DNA from: Treponema sp.
GTDB lineage: Bacteria; Spirochaetota; Spirochaetia; Treponematales; Breznakiellaceae
Length of the DNA stretch: 52,774 nucleotides
Reading direction: 5' to 3'
NCBI GenBank assembly: GCA_012517385.1
Contig: JAAYUZ010000064.1
Span: 1-52,774 of the forward strand
Position 1 is the stretch's first letter; every line of letters begins with the position of its first letter. Below are positions 1-8,186 of the stretch, in pieces. Both the position numbers and the translations under genes were made by a program. The notes under the pieces were generated by a model that was given only the letters and a program-made list of their open reading frames with translations, was not told the origin of the DNA and did no database searches.

Positions 1-1
1 C

Positions 2-1198
2 CATAAACTGGACAATGTCTGCTACGATATCCGTGGACCGGTCATGAAAGAGGCTAAGCGTATGGAGGCTGAAGGATTTCGGGTCCTGAAATTGAATATT
101 GGTAATCCAGCGGCTTTTGGTTTTAATGCTCCCGACGAAATCCTCCATGACATCATTATAAACCTGCAGAATGCCCAGGGCTATTCTGATTCCCAGGGCA
201 TATTTGTAGCCCGGAAAGCCATCATGCAGGAATTTCAGTCCAAAGGAATCATGGATGTAACTGTCGATGATATTTTTATCGGCAACGGGGTCAGTGAGCT
301 CATCATGATGGCCATGCAGGGCCTTCTGGATGAAGGGGACGAGGTTCTCATTCCATCACCGGACTATCCTCTCTGGACCGCTGCTGTAACCCTGGCGGGA
401 GGAAAGGCGGTGCACTATCTCTGCGATGAAGCATCGGACTGGAATCCTGATTTAGCGGATATCAAAGCTAAGGTGACAAGCCGCACCAAGGCCATTGTAA
501 TTATAAATCCCAATAATCCAACCGGGGCAGTCTACGACAGGACTATCCTGGAAGGTATTGCGGCCATTGCCAGTGAATCGGACCTGCTCGTCTTTGCTGA
601 TGAAATCTATGACAAAATTCTCTACGATGGGGCTGTGCATGTTCCTATGGCCAGCATTAATCCGGATATTTGTACCCTTTCCTTTAATGGTCTTTCTAAA
701 GCCTACCGGGCAGCGGGGTTCCGTTCGGGCTGGATGGTCATTTCGGGCAATAAGCGGCTCATATCCGGTTATAGAGAAGGGCTTGAAATGCTTTCTAATA
801 TGCGGCTCTGTGCGAATGTCCCTGCCCAATATGGGATTCAGACCGCTCTGGGTGGCTATCAGAGCATAAAAGATCTGGTTCTGCCCGGGGGCCGGCTTAA
901 AGAACAGCGGGATACCTGTGTGCATCTGGTGAATTCCATCCCCGGTCTTTCGGTCACCAATCCTAAGGGCGCCCTCTACTGCTTTCCTAAAATTGATGTA
1001 AAGCGTTTCAATATTACCGATGATGAGCAGTTTGTGATGGACCTCCTCCGCTCCCAGCGGATACTGCTCGTCCAGGGTACGGGCTTTAACTGGAAAGAAC
1101 CGGATCATTTCAGAATTGTGTTTCTGCCAGACAAGGAAACAATTGCAGATGCCATGAACCGGCTCAGAAACTTCCTCGCAAGTTATAAACAAATATGA
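2..1198 (+). CDS. alaA: Alanine/aspartate-type aminotransferase, AlaA-like (5' partial)
   Basis: PLP-dependent class I aminotransferase, most like the glutamate-pyruvate aminotransferase AlaA, which makes alanine from pyruvate and glutamate in the cytosol. The reading frame is open to the left edge. Codons from base 2 encode a segment containing LDNVCYDIRGPV, which in AlaA lies just inside the true N-terminus, so the real start is upstream of the window and the ATG at 44 is internal. Counting from base 44, the motifs are NPNNPTGAVY (155-164), FADEIYDKI with the PLP-pyridine Asp186 and Tyr189, and SFNGLSK with Schiff-base Lys219 followed by phosphate-contacting Arg227. The C-terminal DHFRIVFLP carries the substrate-carboxylate Arg. 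All catalytic residues are present. It converges on the minus-strand operon ending at 1380. The AlaA subgroup is likely from long near-identical blocks, but substrate specificity is inferred. Confidence 0.9.
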   Translation, partial: HKLDNVCYDIRGPVMKEAKRMEAEGFRVLKLNIGNPAAFGFNAPDEILHDIIINLQNAQGYSDSQGIFVARKAIMQEFQSKGIMDVTVDDIFIGNGVSELIMMAMQGLLDEGDEVLIPSPDYPLWTAAVTLAGGKAVHYLCDEASDWNPDLADIKAKVTSRTKAIVIINPNNPTGAVYDRTILEGIAAIASESDLLVFADEIYDKILYDGAVHVPMASINPDICTLSFNGLSKAYRAAGFRSGWMVISGNKRLISGYREGLEMLSNMRLCANVPAQYGIQTALGGYQSIKDLVLPGGRLKEQRDTCVHLVNSIPGLSVTNPKGALYCFPKIDVKRFNITDDEQFVMDLLRSQRILLVQGTGFNWKEPDHFRIVFLPDKETIADAMNRLRNFLASYKQI

Positions 1199-1265
1199 TT
1201 GGTGCATTGTCAAAACTCAGGGAGGTTTGACAGAGCCCCAAGTAACAAACTTTTGTAAAAACCTT

Positions 1266-1307
1266 AAAAAAAAGGCGATGCGCCTGGACGTCGTTATGCG
1301 CACCGCC
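1266..1307 (-). terminator. Intrinsic terminator of the lepB-PBP-DUF115 operon
   Basis: On the minus strand, 10-nt arms at 1307-1298 and 1283-1274 (GGCGGTGCGC and GCGCATCGCC) form a stem with one mismatch and a 14-nt loop. Eight U residues follow (A-run 1266-1273 on the plus strand). It lies about 70 nt past the stop codon of the minus-strand gene ending at 1380, as expected for a Rho-independent terminator. The rest of the 1199-1379 gap has no gene. Confidence 0.75.
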
Positions 1308-1379
1308 TCACTCATCAGAGGAATACACCCCGTTGATATGTTATATATCGGCTTATCTACCAGTTACTTTACAAAAAAG

Positions 1380-3221
1380 TTAGGTTCTCAATAATAAAAG
1401 TTGATATTCTATTGATTCTTTAAGTCCTGTATAAAAATTGTTCAGGTAGTTGATATAGGAAGCCAGTGCATCGGCGGAATCTGTGCCAGGTTTTTCGGTA
1501 AATAAAAAGCCCGCCACATCCTTTATAGGACTTTGACCAATCCGCTCATTTATTCTATCAAGTTCGGCCAGTTTTTCTTCTAACGGTATTTCCATTGGAT
1601 TGATGAATCCCCGCTGCATCGCTTCCTGAAGATTGGTGATAAGCTGGAGACCCTGCTGTGTTGTGGAGTACAGGTCTGTAAGGGCACCTGTAAGGGCTGC
1701 CCGTTCCCGTTCCCAGTCATTTCGCAGTCTTTCCTGATTCTCCGGGCTGAAAAAACTATCCTCCAGGTTATTAAAAAAGCTGATAAGTTTGGTTTGCAGT
1801 TCGCTTCGTATTACAGGCAATTGAAGAAGTTCCTCAACCGAACCAAGGCCTAAGCCTGATATGGCTATACCTTTGGGTGCAAGGCTTTTACATAAACCCG
1901 GTGGAAGCTGGCGGAGCCTGGCTTCGAACCAGGCGGTATAGAGGGAAAGCCGTTTGTCGGTTAATACGGTTCCGCCTGAAGCGCTGGGGGCAGTGAAGGG
2001 GCAGGCCCCCATGAGGCTACGAAATGATTGGGTCTCCGCTGGCAAAAATCGGTTCGAGCTATGAAAGGCCCGCTCTTCAAAAAGGGCTCCTGAAAAGTGG
2101 GTTTTGTAATCCGGATATGCCAGGTCCAAACCGGCGATATACACCGGGGCGGATCCCAGATGGAGGGCAAAATCTAATGCCGTAGTTGCCACTGAGCCCC
2201 CAGCCCCAAGCCGGCCCTTAGGGTCAATACCCTTCTCCAGGTAGCTTCCGAGGGGATACAGGGATGAGCAAAGCAGTTTATGTTGAAACTGGTGACGCAG
2301 CACTGTGGGATATACCGCAATCTCTGTGACAAGACAGGATGTGGGTGAATTACAAAAATCCAGATGCCGGGCATTCCAATATTGGGGATCCACCACAACC
2401 ACAAAATCAGGCTCTATGCCTGTACGAAGGATGGCCCTCAGGGCCGTATCAACGGAGATAATGAGACATCTTTCATACAGGGAAGGCATAAAAGGGAGCA
2501 CCTCATCAAGAGAGGGGCCCGCGGCAACCACCAGGGTCGGAATCGATGCAAATGCGCCTGCCAAATTTCTGATTCCCGGGGTGGTAACCAGGCATTTCTG
2601 GTTAAGGATGGTATTTTTCACCCAGCGTTTTCCAAATTTCTGAACCGTCGCTCGATTTACCTGGCTTTTAGTTTCCCAAATTGAGACTATGTGCAAAAGC
2701 TCTCTGGCTGCATCGGGCTCCGCTTCCCGATAGGGTCTGGGAATTACCAAATGGGGTCTGCAAGAAAAATGAGAAAGCAGTCCATGTAAAACATTAAAGT
2801 CCCTGTCAATAATAAAAATAAGGTTCGGAGCACTAAGGAGCCGGCTCAGATCCCGTGTTTCCAGAGCTTTGAGCAGGATCGTTAAGTTGGGCTCAATGAT
2901 AACCAGGGGATTCTCTGGAAACAGTTCCCGGATACATTCGGCCACATAACCAAGACCAAAACCAAGGAGAAGAATGGGTTCTTGATTATCTACCGGCGGT
3001 ATCTGAAAGGCTGATTGAATAAACCGCAGGCTTTCCTGTCGTGGATTCCTGCTCGAATGGAGCCAAATCCCTCTATACTTTATACTGGGATCTCCCGATG
3101 GGGTGCTCACAAGCTGAAGTTCATTAGAACTGGTGGTTTCGGCCGCCGATTCCTGTAAGAGCCTTGTGTACAGCTCGGGAAACACCTTTTCGAGGACTGT
3201 TCTGTTGGATTCAAGCATCAT
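1380..3221 (-). CDS. DUF115 / Maf-like (MptE-fold) protein
   Basis: A 613-residue protein of the DUF115 family, which includes 6-hydroxymethylpterin diphosphokinase MptE and the Maf motility-accessory proteins that glycosylate flagellins. The family core is visible: VVAAGPSLDE, then IISVDTALRAI and PDFVVVVDPQ, then GRLGAGGSVATTALDFA and YIAGLDLAYPD. These are the usual nucleotide-binding strands of the fold. The C-terminus is helical. The ATG at 3221 shares one base with the preceding gene's TAA, and a second ATG follows at once, indicating coupled translation; a start 75 nt further upstream would overlap the PBP gene and looks artificial. It is the last gene of the operon. Transfer of nonulosonic acid to flagellin is possible by family analogy. 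The cell-wall neighbours leave room for another glycoconjugate role. Confidence 0.75.
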   Translation of the reverse strand: MMLESNRTVLEKVFPELYTRLLQESAAETTSSNELQLVSTPSGDPSIKYRGIWLHSSRNPRQESLRFIQSAFQIPPVDNQEPILLLGFGLGYVAECIRELFPENPLVIIEPNLTILLKALETRDLSRLLSAPNLIFIIDRDFNVLHGLLSHFSCRPHLVIPRPYREAEPDAARELLHIVSIWETKSQVNRATVQKFGKRWVKNTILNQKCLVTTPGIRNLAGAFASIPTLVVAAGPSLDEVLPFMPSLYERCLIISVDTALRAILRTGIEPDFVVVVDPQYWNARHLDFCNSPTSCLVTEIAVYPTVLRHQFQHKLLCSSLYPLGSYLEKGIDPKGRLGAGGSVATTALDFALHLGSAPVYIAGLDLAYPDYKTHFSGALFEERAFHSSNRFLPAETQSFRSLMGACPFTAPSASGGTVLTDKRLSLYTAWFEARLRQLPPGLCKSLAPKGIAISGLGLGSVEELLQLPVIRSELQTKLISFFNNLEDSFFSPENQERLRNDWERERAALTGALTDLYSTTQQGLQLITNLQEAMQRGFINPMEIPLEEKLAELDRINERIGQSPIKDVAGFLFTEKPGTDSADALASYINYLNNFYTGLKESIEYQLLLLRT

Positions 3222-5086
3222 TATTCCAGTTCCAGATGAATTACCATCCCCTCCGTGATTGGTGTTCCCGGATCCGGGGTTTGTTTCTTTACCCACCCAT
3301 CACCTTCCAGATCTACGGCAATATCATCCCGTAAAAGCAGGGGAAGCAACTGTTTTTTTGAATATCCCCGCAGATCGGGCATGGTGTCCCCAATGGTAAT
3401 GCTTGGCGGGAAATTTAAGACCACCGATCCGGAATGCTCAATCTGGGGACTTTTGCCTCGGGGGATGCCCAGATAATCGGCCAATTCTTCCGCAGCTTCA
3501 CGGATTGCGGGGGCTGCTATGCGGCCCCCTAAATAGGATTCTCCCTTGGGGCGTATGATTACCATGTATAGTATGAGCGTAGGCTGCTCTGCAGGTACTA
3601 GGGCCAGGGTGCTGGCGATATAATCAGTTTTTGAATAGGTCCCCGTTTTAGGGTCGATAATCTGGGCAGTTCCTGTTTTAACCCCGATAGAGATATCATC
3701 CACTCGGGCCCGTCTGCCAGTTCCCGCTTCAGAAGCGGCGGCGATCATATATTTTCTCAGTTCCCGGGCTGTCTCTGGTCTAATAACCTGCCGGGGCTGG
3801 CCAGTTTGGATCTCCCGAACCAGAAGTCCCTCATGATTAAGTACCTTTGTTACTATTTTGGGTGGAACTAAAAGACCATCGTTCGCGATTGCTGAAGCAG
3901 CCTGCACCATCTGAAGGGCAGAAACGGATATTTCCTGACCTATTGCTATGGTTGGTTTTGACCGGGCAGACCAGCGGTTAACGGGCCGTAAAAAACCGCT
4001 CGTTTCTCCTGGAACTCCAAGACCGGTTTTATTGCCAAAACCGAATTGCTGCAGCATAGAAAAGAATGTGGAGGCATCAATCCTGTCCGATGCATAGGCA
4101 GCTCCAGCATTACAGGAATAGGTGATTATCTCCTGGGGGCGAACCGTTCCATGGGCTCCCAGACATTTAATAGTTATTTTTTCACCCCCTGTGGTGGTTT
4201 GTTCATATTGGCCATCACAGACAAAAGTGCTACTTGGTGAAATTGCCCCCGTATCGAGCATGGATGCAATAGTAAATACTTTAAAGACCGAGCCTGGTTC
4301 GTAGGCCCAAACAGCGGGGCGATCCATTCTATCCAGCTCTGTGGATCCGCTAATGTCATTGGGGTTAAAATTAGGTATAGATACATAACCCAGAATATCG
4401 CCGGTTTGGGGTGTCATGGCGATCATCATGGCTGCTTCTGCTTTGTTTTCTTCCAAGGTTTTTTTTGCAATTGATTCCAGAATGTATTGCACCTTCGCAT
4501 CGATGGTTAAAATGAGCTGGTTTCCATAGGATTGGCCGTTTTGTGGGGCCAGATCCGATTCAAAGGCATATTCAAGGCCACCAAGCCCCTGATTTTCATC
4601 CCCTACAAAACCAATAAGATTGCTGGCTAAGTTCTTTTCTGGATAAATACGGCCCATAACGGGTTCAATGGCAATACCGGGAAGCTTTCCTTCCTTGATG
4701 AGAGCTTCTACATTTCCCAGTACTGATTGGTCAAGGCGTTTTTTTAGATATATGAAGGAACTGGCAGATTGTCTTACCCGATCGATAATAAGTTTTTCAT
4801 TTATTTCTAAAAGGGGGGCGAGCAGTTTTGCACTTTGTTCCAATGTTTGAAGTGCCTCTGGTTTCCATACGGTAATATTACCCAACCGGGTTTGCATTGC
4901 AAGAATAGTCCCATTTCTGTCTAAAATAGGACCCCGTTCGATAAGATTGTTGGTCTCGATAGTATTACCTGCAGTTTCAGGGAACAGCATAAGTTGGGCA
5001 TAACGGAAATAGACCAGGAGTATAAACAGAGAAAAGAGGGATGCAAAAACAATGAACCTTCCCTTGCCTGGAGGATTTGCTTCCAT
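3221..5086 (-). CDS. Class B penicillin-binding protein (FtsI/PBP2-type transpeptidase) with C-terminal PASTA domain
   Basis: Monofunctional peptidoglycan transpeptidase of 621 residues, bound to the inner membrane by one N-terminal helix (about 12-30) and acting in the periplasm. The PBP dimerisation region (about 45-180) contains RGPILDRNG. The transpeptidase domain has SVFK (catalytic Ser266, Lys269), SCN (324-326) and KTGT (470-473), all intact. Residues about 565-621 form a PASTA-like module (MPDLRGYSKKQLLPLL, then PDPGTPI), as in many FtsI/SpoVD-type PBPs. The ATG shares one base with the lepB stop codon, and the stop overlaps the next ATG by one base, so three genes form a tightly coupled operon. 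Septal FtsI is the most likely role, but no ftsL or mur genes flank it, so an elongation or specialised PBP is possible. Confidence 0.88.
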   Translation of the reverse strand: MEANPPGKGRFIVFASLFSLFILLVYFRYAQLMLFPETAGNTIETNNLIERGPILDRNGTILAMQTRLGNITVWKPEALQTLEQSAKLLAPLLEINEKLIIDRVRQSASSFIYLKKRLDQSVLGNVEALIKEGKLPGIAIEPVMGRIYPEKNLASNLIGFVGDENQGLGGLEYAFESDLAPQNGQSYGNQLILTIDAKVQYILESIAKKTLEENKAEAAMMIAMTPQTGDILGYVSIPNFNPNDISGSTELDRMDRPAVWAYEPGSVFKVFTIASMLDTGAISPSSTFVCDGQYEQTTTGGEKITIKCLGAHGTVRPQEIITYSCNAGAAYASDRIDASTFFSMLQQFGFGNKTGLGVPGETSGFLRPVNRWSARSKPTIAIGQEISVSALQMVQAASAIANDGLLVPPKIVTKVLNHEGLLVREIQTGQPRQVIRPETARELRKYMIAAASEAGTGRRARVDDISIGVKTGTAQIIDPKTGTYSKTDYIASTLALVPAEQPTLILYMVIIRPKGESYLGGRIAAPAIREAAEELADYLGIPRGKSPQIEHSGSVVLNFPPSITIGDTMPDLRGYSKKQLLPLLLRDDIAVDLEGDGWVKKQTPDPGTPITEGMVIHLELE

Positions 5087-5490
5087 TATCTAATTCCTTC
5101 GACCCTGCCTAATACAAAATCAGCTGAAATTGGTCCATAATTCCGTGAATCATAGGATACTTCACTATTTTCGCCAAGGACAATTATATACTTTCCATCC
5201 TCTATTTGCACACAGCGTTTAACCGCAATGGTCCCCTGGGGAGAAGAAAATACGATAATATCTCCTATTCGCGGATAAGCCCAGCGAAGAGTATATGCTG
5301 TTGACCAGGGGAAACGGAATCCATAGGCTAATTTATTTATAAATAAGATCCGCCCAGATGAAATTGTGGGCCTCATGGATTCACCCTCGGCGATCATAAT
5401 ATCAAAGCAACATAGTTTTATAAGGAGCGCAACAAAGAGGGCTCCTATAATCGTAAAACCAAGGGAAATGTCCCTTTTGGGGTCTTTCAT
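5086..5490 (-). CDS. lepB: Signal peptidase I, short form
   Basis: Type I signal peptidase (family S26), 134 residues, with one N-terminal membrane helix (about 10-27). It cleaves signal peptides of exported proteins at the outer face of the inner membrane. Box B has GESMRPT with nucleophile Ser38. Box D has AVKRC with general-base Lys91. Box E reads GENSEVSYDSRNYGPI, close to the family consensus GDNxxxSxDSRxxGP. It is shorter than the E. coli enzyme and like Gram-positive-type minimal SPases. The start is set at ATG 5490. A longer frame to 5835 exists but would cross the divergent M23 peptidase gene and has no family similarity. First gene of the operon with the class B PBP and DUF115 genes. 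A -10 box lies only 8 nt upstream of the start and there is no Shine-Dalgarno. Confidence 0.85.
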   Translation of the reverse strand: MKDPKRDISLGFTIIGALFVALLIKLCCFDIMIAEGESMRPTISSGRILFINKLAYGFRFPWSTAYTLRWAYPRIGDIIVFSSPQGTIAVKRCVQIEDGKYIIVLGENSEVSYDSRNYGPISADFVLGRVEGIR

Positions 5491-5498
5491 GGTAATCC

Positions 5499-5527
5499 AG
5501 TATAATGAACTGACTTCTCTCTGTCGA
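5499..5527 (-). promoter_or_regulatory. lepB operon promoter (near-leaderless)
   Basis: On the minus strand TCGACA (5527-5522), a 17-nt spacer, then TATACT (5504-5499). The last -10 base is 8 nt from the lepB ATG, so the mRNA would have almost no leader. The -35/-10 pair has the same sequence and spacing as the glgC promoter. Confidence 0.6.
5501..5506 (+). promoter_or_regulatory. -10 box for the M23 peptidase gene, overlapping the lepB -10
   Basis: A perfect TATAAT on the plus strand at 5501-5506 overlaps the minus-strand TATACT at 5499-5504. A weak TTGGGG lies 18 nt upstream. Initiation near 5513 would give a leader of about 24 nt to the ATG at 5537, without a clear Shine-Dalgarno. Confidence 0.45.
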
Positions 5528-5536
5528 TAAACTACT

Positions 5537-6643
5537 ATGATGAACGAAATAATCCGCAAACAGCACATACAACAGCGACGACGTTTTGCTCCCCTTCCGC
5601 TCAATACTTCCCGGTTTCGAGTTGCTCCAAAAGTACAACATATACAGCGTTTTTCCCCTTCATTTAAACCTGCAGTGTATACAGATTTACCTGTCTCTAT
5701 ACCTGCAAAGCCCATGGTTCTTGCCTTCTTAGCAGGTATCGGTATTGCTTTTTTTGCGGGGATATTATTCTCCCCCTGGCCTGCAGGACTCGAACGGTTT
5801 GTTCTCCCGGCGGAGCCGGCGGGGACAGCGGCCAAATTAAAGGCCTATATTCATCAAAATATATCAGATTCTATAGATGCCGGTGAAAGCGAAACGATTC
5901 CCCTGGCATTGACTGAACAATTTGCCTGGCAATCATATCGGGTTCGTAATGGAGATACCCTACTGGGGATTGCAAAGTCATTTAACCTTTCGATAGATGC
6001 TATTATTGCCCTAAATGGAATAACAAACGCCCGTTCTCTGCGGAGCGGGACCGTTTTAAAAATACCCAATATGGATGGGATTCCCTATAGGGTAAAAAAA
6101 GGGGATAGCCTTTCAAAGATATCTCAGACCTGGGGCATACCGATGGAGGCAATCCTCGATGCAAATGATTTAAGCAGCGATGTGATTAATCCTGGGACCC
6201 AACTCTTTCTGCCTGGTGCTCGGCTCAGTTCTGTGGAACTTAAGCAGGTTCTGGGAAATCTTTTTATATATCCAGTATCCGGCCGGCTGACAAGTTTCTT
6301 CGGCTGGCGTAATGATCCCTTTACCGGGGTCAGGCGTTTCCATGCGGCCATCGATATTGCCCAGGATATTGGTTTCCCTGTTGGGGCTTCGATGGATGGT
6401 CGGGTATCTACCACAGGGTACAATTCTGTATATGGGAATTATATCATCCTCAGCCATGATGGGGGCTACCAGACGATGTATGCCCACCTGAGTGCAATCA
6501 ATGTAAAGAAGGGCGAACGGGTAAAACAAAAACAGAAGATTGGGGAGGTGGGAAATACCGGATACAGTACCGGACCACATCTTCATTTTGCAATTTTTAA
6601 AAATGGAAGGGCTATGAATCCTTTAGAGTTATTAGGAAAATAA
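5537..6643 (+). CDS. LysM-LysM-M23 peptidoglycan endopeptidase (membrane-anchored)
   Basis: A 368-residue envelope protein. The N-terminus is basic, followed by a hydrophobic helix at about 58-78, so it is probably an inner-membrane signal anchor with a periplasmic body. Two LysM peptidoglycan-binding modules follow: about 133-177 (YRVRNGDTLLGIAKSFNLS) and about 183-226 (YRVKKGDSLSKISQTWGIP). The C-terminal M23 (LytM/NlpD) domain covers about 245-368. It has zinc ligands His269 and Asp273 (HAAID) and His350 (HLH 348-350), plus catalytic His317 (YAHLS). All metal ligands are present, so an active endopeptidase is expected, unlike the inactive NlpD/EnvC activators. It is divergent from lepB-PBP with a 46-bp shared promoter region, which fits coordinated envelope growth. 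The start is one of two adjacent ATGs. Confidence 0.88.
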   Translation: MMNEIIRKQHIQQRRRFAPLPLNTSRFRVAPKVQHIQRFSPSFKPAVYTDLPVSIPAKPMVLAFLAGIGIAFFAGILFSPWPAGLERFVLPAEPAGTAAKLKAYIHQNISDSIDAGESETIPLALTEQFAWQSYRVRNGDTLLGIAKSFNLSIDAIIALNGITNARSLRSGTVLKIPNMDGIPYRVKKGDSLSKISQTWGIPMEAILDANDLSSDVINPGTQLFLPGARLSSVELKQVLGNLFIYPVSGRLTSFFGWRNDPFTGVRRFHAAIDIAQDIGFPVGASMDGRVSTTGYNSVYGNYIILSHDGGYQTMYAHLSAINVKKGERVKQKQKIGEVGNTGYSTGPHLHFAIFKNGRAMNPLELLGK

Positions 6644-6662
6644 TAAGTTTTGCAGAATTTTA

Positions 6663-6692
6663 TTGCATAAAAGTACCTGTCGGTGGTATACT
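6663..6692 (+). promoter_or_regulatory. Promoter of the 42-residue small ORF
   Basis: TTGCAT (6663-6668), an 18-nt spacer and TATACT (6687-6692). The predicted start of transcription is near 6699, just before the AGGAGG ribosome-binding site of the small ORF at 6715. Confidence 0.55.
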
Positions 6693-6714
6693 GCGGACAG
6701 GAACAGGAGGTTCC

Positions 6715-6843
6715 ATGCGGCAACTCGTATTTGTTTTAATAGCGCTGTTAGCGGTAGTTACCTTTATCCGTGCTTATGATGTCCCGGCAAACCAGGAACT
6801 TCATGGGGAGCAGACGGTTCAAACCCTTATTTCAAATAACTAA
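6715..6843 (+). CDS. Small secreted or membrane protein, 42 residues
   Basis: A short reading frame with unusually good expression signals: AGGAGG at 6705-6710, 4 nt before the ATG, and a sigma70-like promoter at 6663-6692. The product starts MRQLVFVLIALLAVVTF, a one-charge n-region plus hydrophobic core typical of a signal peptide or a single transmembrane helix. About 22 polar residues follow. If cleaved after IRA, the mature peptide is about 22 residues (YDVPANQELHG and onward). No family is recognised. It stands alone between the M23 peptidase and the PIN-PhoH gene. It may also be the remnant of a longer gene. The Shine-Dalgarno and promoter argue that it is translated. Confidence 0.5.
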   Translation: MRQLVFVLIALLAVVTFIRAYDVPANQELHGEQTVQTLISNN

Positions 6844-6862
6844 AATTTCTTATTACTTATAC

Positions 6863-6904
6863 TTGCATGCATCCATAGTCAGTAGTACACTTTTGGATGT
6901 ATGC
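6863..6904 (+). promoter_or_regulatory. Promoter and inverted repeat over the PIN-PhoH start codon
   Basis: TTGCAT (6863-6868), a 17-nt spacer and TACACT (6886-6891), ending 9 nt before the ATG at 6901. An 11-nt inverted repeat brackets this promoter: GCATGCATCCA (6865-6875) and TGGATGTATGC (6894-6904), one G:T pair. It covers the end of the -35 box and the start codon. It could be a repressor operator, or an RNA hairpin if transcription starts further upstream. Confidence 0.45.
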
Positions 6905-8175
6905 TCAAGTCTAACAAACTGTTCGTCATAGACACCAATGTTTTTATTCATAATCCCGAAGCGGTACTTTCATTTAGAGATTCGGAAATTGCCATTCCTC
7001 TGGTGGTTCTCGAAGAATTGGATAAACTTAAAACTTATCAGGACCATAGGGGAAAAAATGCCCGTGAGGCTATACGATTTTTTAATAATCTGATTAAAGG
7101 CGGAGATGTTCGACACGGCGTAAAGCTGGACAATGGGTCTATTTTACGGGTAATTTTTGGCGGTATTGGGGAACCCCCTGCAGATTTACCCCTGGATCGG
7201 AATGATAATGTGATTATTTTACAAGCTGCCGCTCTCCTGCAGAGCGGGCGTCCCGTATTCTTTGTTTCCAAGGATATCAATGCCCGGGTAAAAGCTGCAG
7301 TCCTTGGTTTAAAAGCCGTAGATTATGAAAAACAGAAGGTTAATGCGGCGGAACTCTATTCCGGGATTCGAGATGATTGTGTCATCCCCCTTTCTAACGA
7401 AGTAACCGAAAAGCTCCTCGCTAATGAATACATTTATGCCCCTAATACTAATCCAGAAGAAGATTTTTTAGGTCGATGGGATAAACAAAACGGTATGCTC
7501 CAAACAGTTCCGCAAGAACGGAAACAATGTTTCGGGATAAGAGCGCGGAATGAACGTCAATGGGCAGCCCTGGATCTACTGTTAAATCCGGACATCCCCT
7601 GTGTAACCCTCATCGGAAGGGCAGGCACCGGTAAAACCCTGCTTGCTATTGCAGCAGGCTTGCATCTTGTTATCGAAGAAAAGAAATATGATCGTATCCT
7701 GGTTTCCAGACCTATCGTTCCCCTTGGTAAAGATATAGGTTATCTGCCCGGGGAAAAGGCCGCCAAATTAGCTACCTGGATGGAGCCTATTTTTGATAAC
7801 CTGGAGTACCTGCTATCGATCAATAAGCGTCCAAACCTTAAAAATGTGGACCAGGTTTTTAAGGAACGATACATGGAAGTAGAAGCAGTTACTTATATCC
7901 GGGGCCGGTCGCTCCCCTCTCAATTTATCGTCATTGATGAAGCCCAGAATTTGACGCCCCATGAAATAAAGACTATTGTGTCCCGGGCCGGTGCTAATTC
8001 CAAGGTGGTACTGACCGGCGATCCGGAACAGATCGATAATATGTACCTGGATGCGAACTCTAACGGCCTCTCATATCTTGTAGAAGCTTTTAAGGGAGAA
8101 CCGCTTTTCGGTCATATTACGTTACAAAAAACTGAACGGAGTGAACTGGCTGAACTGGCTGCCAGATTGTTGTAG
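6901..8175 (+). CDS. PIN domain plus PhoH-like ATPase (PhoH2/YlaK type)
   Basis: A 424-residue cytosolic protein joining a PIN-type RNase domain (about 5-150) to a PhoH ATPase domain (about 205-424). PhoH2 proteins of this build are described as RNA helicase-ribonucleases. The PIN acidic residues are visible: Asp11 (IDTNVF), Glu38/Glu39 (VLEELDKL), the DRNDN segment near 99-103, and Asp125 (VSKDIN). The ATPase has Walker A GRAGTGKT (239-246), Walker B FIVIDEAQN (Asp346-Glu347) and sensor TGDPEQID. The terminal KTERS has the conserved Arg. There is no Shine-Dalgarno before the ATG, and a -10 box lies 9 nt upstream. It is separate from the KH-PhoH paralogue at 17076. A two-gene follow-on (coiled-coil mini-protein and NodB-like protein) continues in the same direction. 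Confidence 0.88.
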   Translation: MLKSNKLFVIDTNVFIHNPEAVLSFRDSEIAIPLVVLEELDKLKTYQDHRGKNAREAIRFFNNLIKGGDVRHGVKLDNGSILRVIFGGIGEPPADLPLDRNDNVIILQAAALLQSGRPVFFVSKDINARVKAAVLGLKAVDYEKQKVNAAELYSGIRDDCVIPLSNEVTEKLLANEYIYAPNTNPEEDFLGRWDKQNGMLQTVPQERKQCFGIRARNERQWAALDLLLNPDIPCVTLIGRAGTGKTLLAIAAGLHLVIEEKKYDRILVSRPIVPLGKDIGYLPGEKAAKLATWMEPIFDNLEYLLSINKRPNLKNVDQVFKERYMEVEAVTYIRGRSLPSQFIVIDEAQNLTPHEIKTIVSRAGANSKVVLTGDPEQIDNMYLDANSNGLSYLVEAFKGEPLFGHITLQKTERSELAELAARLL

Positions 8176-8186
8176 CAGGTATAGGG

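Noticed and set aside
452-1213. 253-codon minus-strand ORF opposite alaA
   Set aside because: It mirrors the conserved aminotransferase on the other strand and has no recognisable motif or Shine-Dalgarno.
1208-1232. TGTCAAA...TTTGACA inverted repeat after alaA as a terminator
   Set aside because: Only 7 pairs with an 11-nt loop and no U-run afterwards; it may be chance or a weak -35-like element.
3222-3296. Upstream start for the DUF115 gene
   Set aside because: It would overlap the PBP gene by 75 nt and adds a Gly/Asn-rich piece that is simply the PBP C-terminus read in another frame.
5491-5835. Longer N-terminus for the signal peptidase gene
   Set aside because: The extra 115 codons run antisense across the M23 peptidase gene, are low-complexity and lack similarity to signal peptidases. 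The family N-terminus begins at ATG 5490.
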